From contig CAZFSM010000002.1 in the NCBI GenBank assembly GCA_964521625.1, positions 1-64,000 of the forward strand: a stretch of DNA of 64,000 nt, written 5' to 3'. Position 1 is the first letter of the stretch, and each line of letters starts with the position of its first letter. A model generated the notes under the pieces. That model saw only the letters and a list, made by a program, of their open reading frames with translations, searched no databases and was not told where the DNA came from. Of the stretch, positions 50,841 to 59,609 are shown piece after piece. Both the position numbers and the translations under genes were made by a program. Source of the DNA: UBA1444 sp964521625. Its GTDB lineage: Bacteria > Bacillota > Negativicutes > UBA1444.

Positions 50841-51909
50841 CCGGCTTCTTTTTTTCTGTGGGCCCGATTCCGGCAAGGGGGCCGGATCGGTCGAGAGCAC
50901 CCCGCGGAAGCGCACGATTTGGGTTGGCTTGTTGATTTTGGTTTTGGCGGTACTGGTGAGCGGTGTTTTTTGGTATAACGACCAATTAAAATCGGTTGCC
51001 CCGGCTGATGCCAAACCGGTGATTCTCAAAGTGAAATCCGGCATGACAACAGGAACTATTGCGGATATTCTGCTGGAACGTAATTTGATCCGTAATCGGA
51101 CCGTCTTTTTGTTTGCCGCCAGACAGGCTGGGCTGGATAAGTCACTGCAAGCCGGTGAATTTGCTTTTTCCCGCGCGATGAATGTGCCGCAGATCATCGA
51201 AATCATGGCTAAAGGGATCACTGTCTATTCCGAATTCACGGTACCGGAAGGGTTTACCGTGGAGCAGATTGCTGCCCTGCTGGAAGAGAAAGGGTTGGCC
51301 CGCAAAGATCGATTCCTGACTCTGGCCCAAAAGTATTCGCCTTTCTACAAACAGCCCAGCCGGACGGACGTTAAGTACCGCGCTGAAGGATTCCTGTTTC
51401 CTGATACATACCGAATCAATCGTGGCGCCAGCGAAGAAGATATTTTGCTGATTATGGCCAAAGAATTCGAACGCCAGTTTACGCCGGAATTGCAGGCGAA
51501 AGCCAAGGATATCGGCTTATCGGCGTATGAAGTGATTGTGCTGGCCTCTTTGATTGAGCGGGAAGTCCAGCTGGCAAAAGAACGACCGATGGTAGCCCGG
51601 GTTTTTCTCAACCGGCTCAAGATTGAGATGCCGTTACAGTCCTGTGCGACCATACAATACATCCTGGGTTACGCCAAGGAAGAACTGACTATCGCCGATA
51701 CGCAGCTGCCTTCGCCTTATAATTCTTACCTGAATGCCGGGATGCCGCCGGGACCGGTAGCAAACCCTGGCCTGTCGTCAATTCAGGCTGCCCTGAATCC
51801 GGCGGCGGGCGACTGGCTTTATTTCGTCGTCGATGGCAAAACCGGCGGACATCGTTTCAGCCGTACGCTGGCGGAACATGAAGCGGCGATCCAACGGATC
51901 GGGAAATGA
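50830..51909 (+). CDS. mltG: Endolytic peptidoglycan transglycosylase MltG (YceG-like)
   Basis: MltG cuts nascent glycan strands in the membrane and sets their length. After about 30 residues there is one membrane segment near 31-48, a LysM-like part (PVILKVKSGMTTGTIADILLERNLI), and the YceG catalytic domain with EGFLFPDTYRI near residue 186, ASLIEREVQLAKERP near 237-251 holding the catalytic Glu, and NSYLNAGMPPGPVANPG near 298. It has 359 residues. ATG 50830 overlaps the DUF1292 gene and lies at a terminator stem; no better downstream start keeps the membrane segment. Confidence 0.9.
   Translation: MKPNRLLFFCGPDSGKGAGSVESTPRKRTIWVGLLILVLAVLVSGVFWYNDQLKSVAPADAKPVILKVKSGMTTGTIADILLERNLIRNRTVFLFAARQAGLDKSLQAGEFAFSRAMNVPQIIEIMAKGITVYSEFTVPEGFTVEQIAALLEEKGLARKDRFLTLAQKYSPFYKQPSRTDVKYRAEGFLFPDTYRINRGASEEDILLIMAKEFERQFTPELQAKAKDIGLSAYEVIVLASLIEREVQLAKERPMVARVFLNRLKIEMPLQSCATIQYILGYAKEELTIADTQLPSPYNSYLNAGMPPGPVANPGLSSIQAALNPAAGDWLYFVVDGKTGGHRFSRTLAEHEAAIQRIGK
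50832..50855 (+). terminator. Terminator spanning the DUF1292 stop and the mltG start
   Basis: GAAGCC (50832-50837) pairs with GGCTTC (50843-50848) around five bases, followed by seven T residues. The stem contains codons 2-3 of mltG and the DUF1292 stop. Confidence 0.7.
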
Positions 51910-51918
51910 GGAAACAGA

Positions 51919-53145
51919 ATGAAATTACCTGAATTACTGGCGCCTGCCGGTGATATGGAACGTTTGAAAGTGGCGCTGGCATATGGCGCTGATGCCGTCT
52001 ATCTGGGCGGCAAAAATTTTGGGCTGCGTGCTTTTTCCGATAATTTTTCACCGCCGGAACTGGTTCAGGCCTGTGATTACGCGCATGTACGCGGTCGTAA
52101 AGTATATGTTACAGTGAATATATTTCCTCATAATGCGGACATGCAGGATTTGCCTGCCTACTTGCTGTCCTTGGCAGCCGCAGGTTGCGATGCCATTCTG
52201 GTCGCTGATCCGGGCGTGTTTTCCATCGCGCGCGAAGTTATACCGCAGATTCCGGTCCATATCAGTACACAGGCCAATACCACCAATTGGCGGTCGGCTA
52301 AGTTTTGGCAGGACCTGGGTGCGGAACGGGTTGTGCTGGCCCGGGAACTGTCACTGGCGGAAATCCAGGAAATCCGGCAAAAAGTTTCATTGGAATTAGA
52401 GTGCTTTGTGCACGGCGCCATGTGCGTTTCGTATTCGGGCCGTTGCCTGATGAGCGCCTATATGACCGGTCGCGCCGCAAACCGGGGCGAATGCGCCCAG
52501 CCTTGTCGCTGGCGTTACGCTCTGGTCGAAGAGAAGCGCCCGGGGGAGTTCTTTCCAGTGGAAGAAGACGAACGGGGGACCTATATCCTGAATTCCCGCG
52601 ATTTGTGCCTGTTGCAGCAATTGCCTGAGCTGGTCGCCGCTGGCGTGCAGAGTTTTAAAATCGAAGGACGCATGAAAAGTGTCCACTATTTGGCGACGGT
52701 GGTCCGGGTTTACCGCGAAGCGCTGGATAAAATCTCGATGCAAGCGAACACAGTTTTTCCGGCTGACGGGCCGTGGCGGCAAGAAATCGAAAAGGCGGGC
52801 AGTCGCGGCTATACAACCGGTTTCTTTGCCGGGCAGCTGGAAGATGATTCGCAGGAATACGAAACCGTCCGTACCCTGCCGGAGTGGGAATATGCCGGTC
52901 TGGTCAAAGGCTGGAACGCGCTGGACGGGATGGCCTTGGTGGAACAACGCAATCATCTGCAGATCGGTGACGAAATCGAAGTTTTGCGACCGGCAGGCCC
53001 CGTTACCCGGCAAAAACTGACGTTGATGACAGATGTTGAAGGAAAGCCGCTGAACTGTGCGCCGCACCCTCAGCAGATGCTGCTCTTGCAACTGGATGAA
53101 CCGGTCGGTGAGTTCTCAATGTTGCGAAGAAAACGGCGTGAGTAG
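51919..53145 (+). CDS. trhP: U32 family protein, probable tRNA hydroxylation protein TrhP
   Basis: A 408-residue U32 'peptidase': PELLAPAGDMERLKVALAYGADAVYLGG at the start, CFVHGAMCVSYSGRCLMSAYMTGRAANRGECAQPCRW near residues 162-197 with the cysteine set, and SFKIEGRMKSVHYLATVVRVYREALD near 243-268. TrhP (YegQ type) makes 5-hydroxyuridine at tRNA position 34 in E. coli and B. subtilis, where a homologue lies next to mltG (yrrL) too. Other U32 roles remain possible. It begins nine bases after mltG. Confidence 0.85.
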   Translation: MKLPELLAPAGDMERLKVALAYGADAVYLGGKNFGLRAFSDNFSPPELVQACDYAHVRGRKVYVTVNIFPHNADMQDLPAYLLSLAAAGCDAILVADPGVFSIAREVIPQIPVHISTQANTTNWRSAKFWQDLGAERVVLARELSLAEIQEIRQKVSLELECFVHGAMCVSYSGRCLMSAYMTGRAANRGECAQPCRWRYALVEEKRPGEFFPVEEDERGTYILNSRDLCLLQQLPELVAAGVQSFKIEGRMKSVHYLATVVRVYREALDKISMQANTVFPADGPWRQEIEKAGSRGYTTGFFAGQLEDDSQEYETVRTLPEWEYAGLVKGWNALDGMALVEQRNHLQIGDEIEVLRPAGPVTRQKLTLMTDVEGKPLNCAPHPQQMLLLQLDEPVGEFSMLRRKRRE

Positions 53146-53203
53146 CCAAGCTGCCGTATCCTGTGATAAAATTAGAAAACTAAAAAAAAGCGTGGACGAG
53201 TGA

Positions 53204-53665
53204 ATGAAAGCGAACAGCAAAAAAATACTGGTCATTCATGGACCGAATTTGAATATGCTAGGCAAACGGGAGCCGGAGGTTTACGGCAAATTGACGCTGG
53301 AACAACTGAATGCGGCAATTGTCACCAAAGCCGGCGAGCTGGGGGCCCTTGTCGAATGCATCCAGACAAACCATGAAGGCGTCATGGTAGACGCCATCCA
53401 GGCTGCCGCAGGGCGGTTCGACTGTATAATTATCAACCCGGCGGCGTTCACTCACTACAGCATTGCGGTCCGTGATGCACTGGCGGCAATTGACGTACCG
53501 GCTATTGAAGTGCATCTGTCGAATATTTATCGCCGCGAAGAATTTCGGCAACATTCCGTCACCGCGCCGATAACAGTCGGCCAAATTGCCGGATTTGGCG
53601 CCCAGGGCTATGTTTTGGCGCTCTATGCGGCAGTGGATCTGATCGAACGTGGGGGAAAAAAATAA
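53204..53665 (+). CDS. aroQ: Type II 3-dehydroquinate dehydratase AroQ
   Basis: AroQ makes 3-dehydroshikimate in the shikimate pathway. HGPNLNMLGKREPEVYG near residues 10-26 holds the catalytic arginine and tyrosine, NPAAFTHYSIAVRDA near 78-92 and EVHLSNIYRREEFRQHS near 103-119 complete the active site. It has 153 residues, the usual dodecameric type II size. It sits before pepQ and efp, as in many Firmicutes. Confidence 0.95.
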   Translation: MKANSKKILVIHGPNLNMLGKREPEVYGKLTLEQLNAAIVTKAGELGALVECIQTNHEGVMVDAIQAAAGRFDCIIINPAAFTHYSIAVRDALAAIDVPAIEVHLSNIYRREEFRQHSVTAPITVGQIAGFGAQGYVLALYAAVDLIERGGKK

Positions 53666-53666
53666 T

Positions 53667-54734
53667 TTGACAGATCAACATGAAAAATTAGCTGCCTGGC
53701 TGAATGAACAGAAGCTATCGGCGGTCTTGATTTCCCGGCGGATCAATGTTCGCTACTTCAGCGGTTTTGCCGGGTCGACCGGAGTATTGATCGTTACACC
53801 GACAGTGCGAAAACTGTTTGTCGACTTTCGTTATGTTGAACAGGCGAGGCAAACTGCCCCGGCTTATGAAATCATAAAAAGCAAAGGTAATCCGCTGGAT
53901 GCCGCTGTGGAATATTTGCGTGAAACGCAGCCCGATCATATCGGATTTGAAGCAGAGAACCTGACTGTTGCCGAATTTAAACGACTGGTAGCGCAAATTG
54001 GCGAGCCGCATTGGCAACCTGTGCTGCTAGATGGATTCCGGGCAGTGAAAACGCCGGACGAGATTGAAAAGATCAGTACTGCCGCGCAAATCACCGATCA
54101 GGCTTTTGCCAGGATTCTGCCGCTCGTCCAACCCGGCGTGGAGGAACAGTCGCTGGCGGCAAAACTGGAATATGAAATGCGTTGCCTTGGCTCTGAACGC
54201 GCTGCGTTTGCGACAATTGTGGCCAGTGGCCCTCGCTCGGCGTTGCCGCACGGAGTGGCAAGCAATCGACGGCTTTTAGCGGGCGATTTTGTTGTATTTG
54301 ATTTTGGCGCAGTATATGACGGTTATCATTCGGACATGACCCGGACTGTATGTCTGGGTCCCGCCACCGTTCGTCAGCGCCAGATTTACGCCACGGTGCT
54401 GGAAGCGCAGTTGGCCGGCCTGGCGGCAATTCGCGCAGGGGCATCCTGTCTGGCAGTTGATGGGGTGGCCAGAGGTATTATCGCATCAGCTGGATTTGGT
54501 GATTATTTTGGTCATGGATTGGGCCATAGCGTGGGGTTGGAGATTCATGAAATGCCCCGCTTGTCGGCGCTGGCTGGCGATGCCTGTTTGGCGGCGGGGA
54601 TGGCGGTGACGGTGGAACCGGGAATTTATCTGCCTGAATGGGGTGGCGTCCGGATTGAAGACCTGGTCGTGGTGACTACTGACGGTTGCAAGATTCTCAG
54701 TAAAACTGACAAGCAATTGCTGGAGTTGACGTAA
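53667..54734 (+). CDS. pepQ: Xaa-Pro aminopeptidase/dipeptidase (M24B)
   Basis: A 355-residue M24B metallopeptidase that cleaves X-Pro bonds. The N-terminal creatinase-like domain has ISRRINVRYFSGFAGSTG; the pita-bread domain carries the metal ligands in FDFGAVYDGYHSDMTRT, HGLGHSVGLEIHE, VEPGIY and GVRIEDLVVV. TTG 53667 follows GGGGG after the aroQ stop; the in-frame GTG at 53649 lies inside aroQ. The pair with efp downstream is common; EF-P itself serves proline-rich proteins. Confidence 0.92.
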   Translation: MTDQHEKLAAWLNEQKLSAVLISRRINVRYFSGFAGSTGVLIVTPTVRKLFVDFRYVEQARQTAPAYEIIKSKGNPLDAAVEYLRETQPDHIGFEAENLTVAEFKRLVAQIGEPHWQPVLLDGFRAVKTPDEIEKISTAAQITDQAFARILPLVQPGVEEQSLAAKLEYEMRCLGSERAAFATIVASGPRSALPHGVASNRRLLAGDFVVFDFGAVYDGYHSDMTRTVCLGPATVRQRQIYATVLEAQLAGLAAIRAGASCLAVDGVARGIIASAGFGDYFGHGLGHSVGLEIHEMPRLSALAGDACLAAGMAVTVEPGIYLPEWGGVRIEDLVVVTTDGCKILSKTDKQLLELT

Positions 54735-54786
54735 AGCTCATCTCGGTGATTTGAAATTTTCATTAGAATGAAAGGGTGGAGTGTAG

Positions 54787-55344
54787 ATGATTTCGAGTAA
54801 TGATTTTCGTAACGGCGTGACGGTGGAGATGGATGGAGATGCCTGGCAGGTCATTGATTTCCAGCATGTCAAACCCGGTAAAGGCGCTGCATTTGTGCGG
54901 GCGAAAATGAAGAACATCCGGACCGGATCAGTAGTGGAAAAAACCTTCAATCCGGGTGAAAAGCTGCCGCGCGCCCACCTGGATAATCGCCAGATGCAGT
55001 TCCTGTATGAGTCTGATGGCGCCTACAATTTTATGGATAACGAAAATTTTGAACAGACTTCGATGACTGCTGAGCAATTGGGTAGCGCCAAAAATTTCCT
55101 CAAGGAAAATATGAATATCGGCGTTCAGTTTTACCAAGGCGCAATTATGGGCGTGGAACTGCCGGTTGCCGTCGAACTGCGTGTTGTTGAAACTGATCCG
55201 GGGATTCGCGGCGATACCGCTACCGGCGGTACCAAACCGGCCAAGCTGGAAACAGGTCATGTCGTGAAAGTTCCATTCTTTATCAATGTCGGTGATGTAC
55301 TGCGTGTTGATACGCGAACCGGCGATTACCTCGAACGGGCCTAG
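54787..55344 (+). CDS. efp: Translation elongation factor P
   Basis: EF-P rescues ribosomes stalled at polyproline. It has 185 residues in three beta-barrel domains; SNDFRNGVTVEMDGDAWQVIDFQHVKPGKGAAFVR covers the first, with the loop PGKGA bearing Lys 32, and the C-terminal TDPGIRGDTATGGTKPAKLETGHVVKVP is conserved. The loop lysine fits the unmodified or 5-aminopentanol type of Firmicutes. GAAAGGGTGGAG lies upstream. Confidence 0.96.
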   Translation: MISSNDFRNGVTVEMDGDAWQVIDFQHVKPGKGAAFVRAKMKNIRTGSVVEKTFNPGEKLPRAHLDNRQMQFLYESDGAYNFMDNENFEQTSMTAEQLGSAKNFLKENMNIGVQFYQGAIMGVELPVAVELRVVETDPGIRGDTATGGTKPAKLETGHVVKVPFFINVGDVLRVDTRTGDYLERA

Positions 55345-55380
55345 CCCAATTTGGCTTGAATTACTAACAGTGGTTTGTTG

Positions 55381-55407
55381 AAAATCCCGTTTCGGCGGGA
55401 TTTTTTA
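55381..55407 (+). terminator. Intrinsic terminator after efp
   Basis: AAAATCCCG (55381-55389) pairs with CGGGATTTT (55396-55404), with a six-base loop and TTT flanking. It separates efp from the asp23 operon; the remaining 127-base gap holds a TATAAT (55496-55501) but no clear -35 box and no gene. Confidence 0.9.
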
Positions 55408-55534
55408 ATCGATAATGTGGAATTGGGCAAGCGCTGTTGGTGAATATGCATAAAAAAGCAGGGATATTCACTCGCAGGGTTGAATAATAAAACTGTATAA
55501 TACAGGCGTTCGGCCTTTGGCAGAGGAGAGCGAA

Positions 55535-55942
55535 ATGGACAACTCCAGGAAAAGCGGCCCGGTGGGCGACGAAGTAATGGATCTGGGCAGTGTCCGGATT
55601 GCCGATGAAGTGATTGCATCCATTGCAGGTATTGCCACGATGGATGTTCCCGGCGTGGTCGGGATGAGTAGCGGCCTCATTGGCGGCATGGCCGAGATGA
55701 TGGGGAAAAAAAGCACATCAAAAGGGGTCAAGGTTCAGGTTGGCGCTCGCGAAGTAGCGGTCGACCTGTTTATTGTCGTTGAATATGGTTTGCGAATTCC
55801 GGATGTGGCGCTTCAGGTCCAGGAGAAGGTGAAGGAAGCCGTGGAAACCGCGACGGGACTGACGGTGCTGGAAATAAACGTCCATGTGCAAGGAGTCGGT
55901 TTCTCGCCTGGCGATACAGATGAAGATCTCAGGGTGAGATAG
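55535..55942 (+). CDS. asp23: Asp23/Gls24 family envelope stress protein
   Basis: A 135-residue Asp23 protein (SVRIADEVIASIAGIATMDVPGVVGMSSG, then VEYGLRIPDVALQVQEKVKEAVETATGLTVLEINVHVQGV). In Staphylococcus Asp23 is held at the membrane by AmaP, encoded next here. ATG 55535 follows AGAGGAGAG; an in-frame TTG at 55517 lies before that site. In spore-formers spoIIIA precedes this gene (yqhY); here it does not. Confidence 0.93.
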   Translation: MDNSRKSGPVGDEVMDLGSVRIADEVIASIAGIATMDVPGVVGMSSGLIGGMAEMMGKKSTSKGVKVQVGAREVAVDLFIVVEYGLRIPDVALQVQEKVKEAVETATGLTVLEINVHVQGVGFSPGDTDEDLRVR

Positions 55943-55952
55943 GAGGACTGCT

Positions 55953-56492
55953 ATGAGTATTATTGACCGGATTATTCTTTCTATCTACACCATTGTACTG
56001 ATGTTGCTTTCATTGACCTCCATTATGTTGTCATTGAAAATTTTACCCCAGGATTATTGGCAGCAGGGGCTTTCCCTTATTTATGGTCGCTGGGAAGCTG
56101 CGCTGATCGGCGGGGTGTTTTTCCTGGTCAGCATCCGGCTGTTGTTGGCAGGGGTGCGATCGCGGCGGGGGCCGAACAAGATCGTGCACCAGACCGAGAT
56201 GGGTGTGGTCGAGATTTCGATTGGCGCGGTGGAAGATCTGATAGCGAAAACTGCGCGGCATACCCGGGGTGTTCGCAATGCCAAGGTTCATATCCGGCAA
56301 TTGGGGCATGAGGTCAAGGTAGATATGCGGATCGTTGTCGGACCGGAATATAACATTCCCCAGGTGGCCGCAGAAATCCAACAACGGACTCAGGAGTATC
56401 TGAAAAATACTGTCGGCGTCTCGATGACTGAAGTTCGTATCATGGTCAACGACATTTCCAATGAGTTTAAAAGCAAGACGCGTGTTGATTGA
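55953..56492 (+). CDS. amaP: Alkaline shock response membrane anchor AmaP
   Basis: A 179-residue protein with two membrane segments near residues 7-29 and 48-67 followed by an Asp23-like domain (VVEISIGAVEDLIAKTARHTRGVRNAKVHI, VGVSMTEVRIMVNDI). This is the AmaP design, which anchors Asp23 to the membrane. It starts 10 bases after asp23 with TAGGAGG upstream. The DUF2273 gene follows. Confidence 0.9.
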   Translation: MSIIDRIILSIYTIVLMLLSLTSIMLSLKILPQDYWQQGLSLIYGRWEAALIGGVFFLVSIRLLLAGVRSRRGPNKIVHQTEMGVVEISIGAVEDLIAKTARHTRGVRNAKVHIRQLGHEVKVDMRIVVGPEYNIPQVAAEIQQRTQEYLKNTVGVSMTEVRIMVNDISNEFKSKTRVD

Positions 56493-56512
56493 TATCAGGG
56501 GGTGTAGTGTAC

Positions 56513-56740
56513 ATGGATCCGGAATTGTTTCAGGAAATCTGGCGGGCTCACAGTGGCAAAATCATGGGGGTTTCGATTGGATTCATCCTGGGATTGCTGA
56601 TCCTTGCCATTGGCTTCTTTCAGGCATTATTTGTCTTAATCTGCATGATTGTTGGTTATATTATCGGCAAGCGAATTGATGACAAAGAAGATTTGATGGA
56701 GATATTGGACAAACTGCTTCCGCCAGGCACGCATCGATAG
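56513..56740 (+). CDS. DUF2273 small membrane protein
   Basis: A 75-residue protein with two hydrophobic segments (about residues 16-30 and 32-48) and a GYIIGKRIDDKEDLMEILDKLLPPG end that is typical of DUF2273. These proteins accompany Asp23 and AmaP and probably share the membrane complex. ATG 56513 follows AGGGGGTG; the earlier TTG 56489 overlaps amaP and lies before that site. Confidence 0.88.
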   Translation: MDPELFQEIWRAHSGKIMGVSIGFILGLLILAIGFFQALFVLICMIVGYIIGKRIDDKEDLMEILDKLLPPGTHR

Positions 56741-56761
56741 AATAGGAGCGTCAAAAAAACA

Positions 56762-57175
56762 ATGAGCCGAAGAAAAGCCCGGGAAATTGCACTGCAAGTG
56801 CTGTTCCATATTGATTTTACCGGTGGATCGCCGCAGGAGATTATCCCGGCGGTATATACCATGCAGGAACTCGACTACTCCGAGTCGGTCAATGACTATG
56901 TGGAATGGATCGTCGCCGGAACGCTGGAGCATCGCGACGAGATCGATCAACAGATATCTGAACTGGCCAAGGACTGGAAACTGGAACGTATGGGCGGCGT
57001 AGACCGCGCCATCACCCGGATGGCGATTTTTGAGATCAAATACGGTGAAGATAAGGTGCCGCCGCGGGCGGCAGTCAATGAAGCGGTTGAACTGGCCAAA
57101 CATTTTGGTTCCGATGAATCCGGTCGTTTTGTCAACGGAATTTTGGGATCTCTGGTGCGAGGCATGCCGGAATAG
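56762..57175 (+). CDS. nusB: Transcription antitermination factor NusB
   Basis: NusB, with NusE (S10), binds boxA in rRNA operons. The start SRRKAREIALQVLFHIDF is typical and the C-terminal half has VDRAITRMAIFEIKYGEDKVPPRAAVNEAVELAKHFGSDESGRFVNGILG near residues 80-129. It has 137 residues. It is in the usual Firmicute place between the asp23 genes and xseA, and abuts the next gene with no gap. Confidence 0.95.
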   Translation: MSRRKAREIALQVLFHIDFTGGSPQEIIPAVYTMQELDYSESVNDYVEWIVAGTLEHRDEIDQQISELAKDWKLERMGGVDRAITRMAIFEIKYGEDKVPPRAAVNEAVELAKHFGSDESGRFVNGILGSLVRGMPE

Positions 57176-58129
57176 ATGCAAATATCAATCGGGCTCGATA
57201 CCAGTTGTTATACGACATCCGTTGCCGCAATGGATCTTGGCGGATGCTTGATGGCAGATGCCAGGATTCCGTTGCAGGTAAAACCGGGTGGCAAAGGATT
57301 GGCCCAATCAGAAATGATTTTTCAGCATGTGCGTAATCTACCGGTGGTGATGGAGCGACTGCGCCTGTCGATCGGTTCTGAAGCCTGTGTTGTGGCGATT
57401 GGCGTTTCAGGGCGACCGCGTCCGGTGGATTCTTCGTACATGCCTGTTTTTCTGGCCGGACTGGGTGCGGCAAAGACTATTGGATTCTCGATTGGTTGTC
57501 CGGTGTATGAAATAAGTCATCAGGAAAATCACCTTTTGGCAGGCCTCTGGTCAGCCAAAATGGAAGCCGAACCGGCATTTTTGGCAGTGCATGCCTCCGG
57601 CGGCACCAGCGAAGTTTTAAAAGTCCAGGCGAATGTTGCCGGTTTTGCGATTGAGTTGATTGGTGGATCTTGCGACCTTAATGCCGGACAGTTTATCGAC
57701 CGTGTCGGTGTAGCCATGGGGTTAGCGTTTCCGGCCGGTCCGGCGCTGGAAAAGCTGGCGGCGCAGGCTGAGGGGATTTTTCCATTGACACCGGTTTCCG
57801 TGATTGACGCCAAGATCAGCTTTTCCGGCCCGGAGAGTCATGTGAAGCGATGGTTGGAAAAACAACCGGATCCGTCCGCGGTGGCAGCCTCCACCCAGCA
57901 CTGTGTGGCTGAATCATTGCGGCTTGCATTGACGGCAGCTATCGACCAGACCGGGATAAAGCGCGTGTTGCTAGTGGGCGGTGTCGCTGCCAATCAGTAT
58001 ATTCGCAGCCATATCCGCACCGGATTGCTGCAGGCCAGGCGGGCCGAGGTCAGTTGGCCTGCGCCGGAATTTAGCGGTGACAATGCTGTCGGAGCCGCTT
58101 GGTGGGCGCTGCGACAAAAGGCGGTGTGA
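57176..58129 (+). CDS. TsaD/Kae1-like (M22 glycoprotease family) paralog
   Basis: A 317-residue ASKHA-fold protein of the Kae1/TsaD family: SIGLDTSCYTTSVAAMD at the start, the metal-binding HQENH in ISHQENHLLAGL near residue 121-132, VHASGGTSEVLK near 139-150 and LLVGGVAANQYIR near 264-276. It is shorter and more divergent than TsaD (about 340 residues), so I take it as the paralog often found between nusB and xseA in Clostridia, not the t6A enzyme itself. Function is unknown. It overlaps xseA by 4 bases. Confidence 0.85.
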   Translation: MQISIGLDTSCYTTSVAAMDLGGCLMADARIPLQVKPGGKGLAQSEMIFQHVRNLPVVMERLRLSIGSEACVVAIGVSGRPRPVDSSYMPVFLAGLGAAKTIGFSIGCPVYEISHQENHLLAGLWSAKMEAEPAFLAVHASGGTSEVLKVQANVAGFAIELIGGSCDLNAGQFIDRVGVAMGLAFPAGPALEKLAAQAEGIFPLTPVSVIDAKISFSGPESHVKRWLEKQPDPSAVAASTQHCVAESLRLALTAAIDQTGIKRVLLVGGVAANQYIRSHIRTGLLQARRAEVSWPAPEFSGDNAVGAAWWALRQKAV

Positions 58130-59358
58130 CTCTGGACTTTCAAACACAGTCTGCTGCGCTCAGCGTGACCGAGTTAACCGCATATATTAGGCAGTTGTTC
58201 GAACTGGACGATATTTTGGGCCGTTTGCGCGTTTGGGGCGAGCTGTCGAATTTCCGCCGGCACCATTCGGGCCATTGTTATTTTACAATTAAAGATACGG
58301 GTGCTTCGCTGCGCTGTGTAATGTTTCGCAGTAGAGCGATGAGTCTGAAATTTATTCCGAAAGACGGGATGCGGGTTCGCCTGACCGGCAAAGTGTCGGT
58401 TTATGAACGGGACGGCAATTACCAACTATATGTAGATTCGATGCTGCCCGATGGACTGGGCGATCTCAGTGTCGCTTTCGCCAAATTGCGTGAAAAACTG
58501 CTGGCGGAAGGTTTGTTTGACGAAAGCCGCAAACAGCCGATTCCGTTTATGCCGAAGGCGGTAGGGGTCGTCACCTCGCCGACAGGAGCTGCACTTAGGG
58601 ATATTGTGATAGTGGCAAAAAGGCGGCACCCTGGGATTCCGATCTTGTTGGTTCCGGCCCAGGTGCAGGGTGAAGAAGCTCCGGAGCAGATTGTCCGGGC
58701 AATCAAGCTGCTCGACAAATCCAAGCGGGTCGACGTGATCGTGATCGGACGCGGCGGCGGCAGCATCGAAGAACTTTGGGCCTTCAACGATGAACGGGTT
58801 GTTCGCGCCGTAGCGGCGGCAACGACGCCGATCGTTTCCGCGGTGGGGCATCAGACAGACTTTACTTTGAGCGATTTTGCCGCCGATTTACGGGCGGCGA
58901 CCCCTTCACAGGCAGCAGAACTGGTTGTGCCGGAGCGGCTGGAATTATATCGACGGCTGGCCTCAGCCCAAGGGCGGCTCAACCAGGCACTAAGGCACCG
59001 GCTAATTAAGCGGCGGCTGCGGCTGGAACGTTGTCTGCGGTCATCACTGTTTCGTCGTCCAGGGGAACTGCTGCGCGACAGGTCGCAATTGCTGGATCAA
59101 CTGACCGATCGTTTGGCGAATGCGATGCAGGGGCTGCTAGCACATAAGGCGCAACGACTGAGTATGGCTAGCGAAAAACTGCATCTGCTGAATCCATGGG
59201 GAGTACTGCAGCGTGGCTATAGTGTGGTTCGCCGGCCCGATGGCGAAATTATCGGCCGGGCCGAATCGGTTACTCCAGGAGAAGCGCTGGACGTCTGGCT
59301 GCACAAAGGCAGGCTCGCAGTACAGGTCACAGCAACTTATAAGGGGCGAGAATCATGA
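58126..59358 (+). CDS. xseA: Exodeoxyribonuclease VII large subunit XseA
   Basis: The catalytic large subunit of exonuclease VII. N-terminal OB domain (LSVTELTAYIRQLFELDDILGRLRVWGELSNFRRHHSGHCYFTIKD), then the nuclease core with VGVVTSPTGAALRDI near residue 145, VIGRGGGSIEELWAFND near 205-221 and SAVGHQTDFTLSDFAADLRAATPSQAAEL near 237-265, then a coiled-coil C-terminus. It has 410 residues. GTG 58126 overlaps the preceding stop (GTGA). Confidence 0.95.
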   Translation: MTLDFQTQSAALSVTELTAYIRQLFELDDILGRLRVWGELSNFRRHHSGHCYFTIKDTGASLRCVMFRSRAMSLKFIPKDGMRVRLTGKVSVYERDGNYQLYVDSMLPDGLGDLSVAFAKLREKLLAEGLFDESRKQPIPFMPKAVGVVTSPTGAALRDIVIVAKRRHPGIPILLVPAQVQGEEAPEQIVRAIKLLDKSKRVDVIVIGRGGGSIEELWAFNDERVVRAVAAATTPIVSAVGHQTDFTLSDFAADLRAATPSQAAELVVPERLELYRRLASAQGRLNQALRHRLIKRRLRLERCLRSSLFRRPGELLRDRSQLLDQLTDRLANAMQGLLAHKAQRLSMASEKLHLLNPWGVLQRGYSVVRRPDGEIIGRAESVTPGEALDVWLHKGRLAVQVTATYKGRES

Positions 59359-59609
59359 AGAAAGCTGCGCGTAAATCCACCGAGCGAGGCTTTGATGAAT
59401 CCTTGGTCAAGCTGGAGGCCTTGGTTGAAGAAATGGAACGCGGTGAATTGACGCTGGAATCTGCGATGCAAAAACATGCTGAAGGCGTTGAGCTGGCGGC
59501 GTTCTGCCTGCAGCAGCTGAAGGCTTCGGAACTGGCGGTAAATAAAGTGCTCAAGGAATCGGACGGGGTATTGTCTGAAATGGAACTGATATTACCGGAG
59601 GAAGAATAA
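59355..59609 (+). CDS. xseB: Exodeoxyribonuclease VII small subunit XseB
   Basis: An 84-residue helical protein (GFDESLVKLEALVEEMERGELTLESAMQKHAEGVELAAFC) that matches XseB, which decorates the XseA helix. The ATG overlaps the xseA stop (ATGA) and its own stop overlaps the ispA start, so xseA, xseB and ispA are translationally linked. Confidence 0.94.
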   Translation: MKKAARKSTERGFDESLVKLEALVEEMERGELTLESAMQKHAEGVELAAFCLQQLKASELAVNKVLKESDGVLSEMELILPEEE

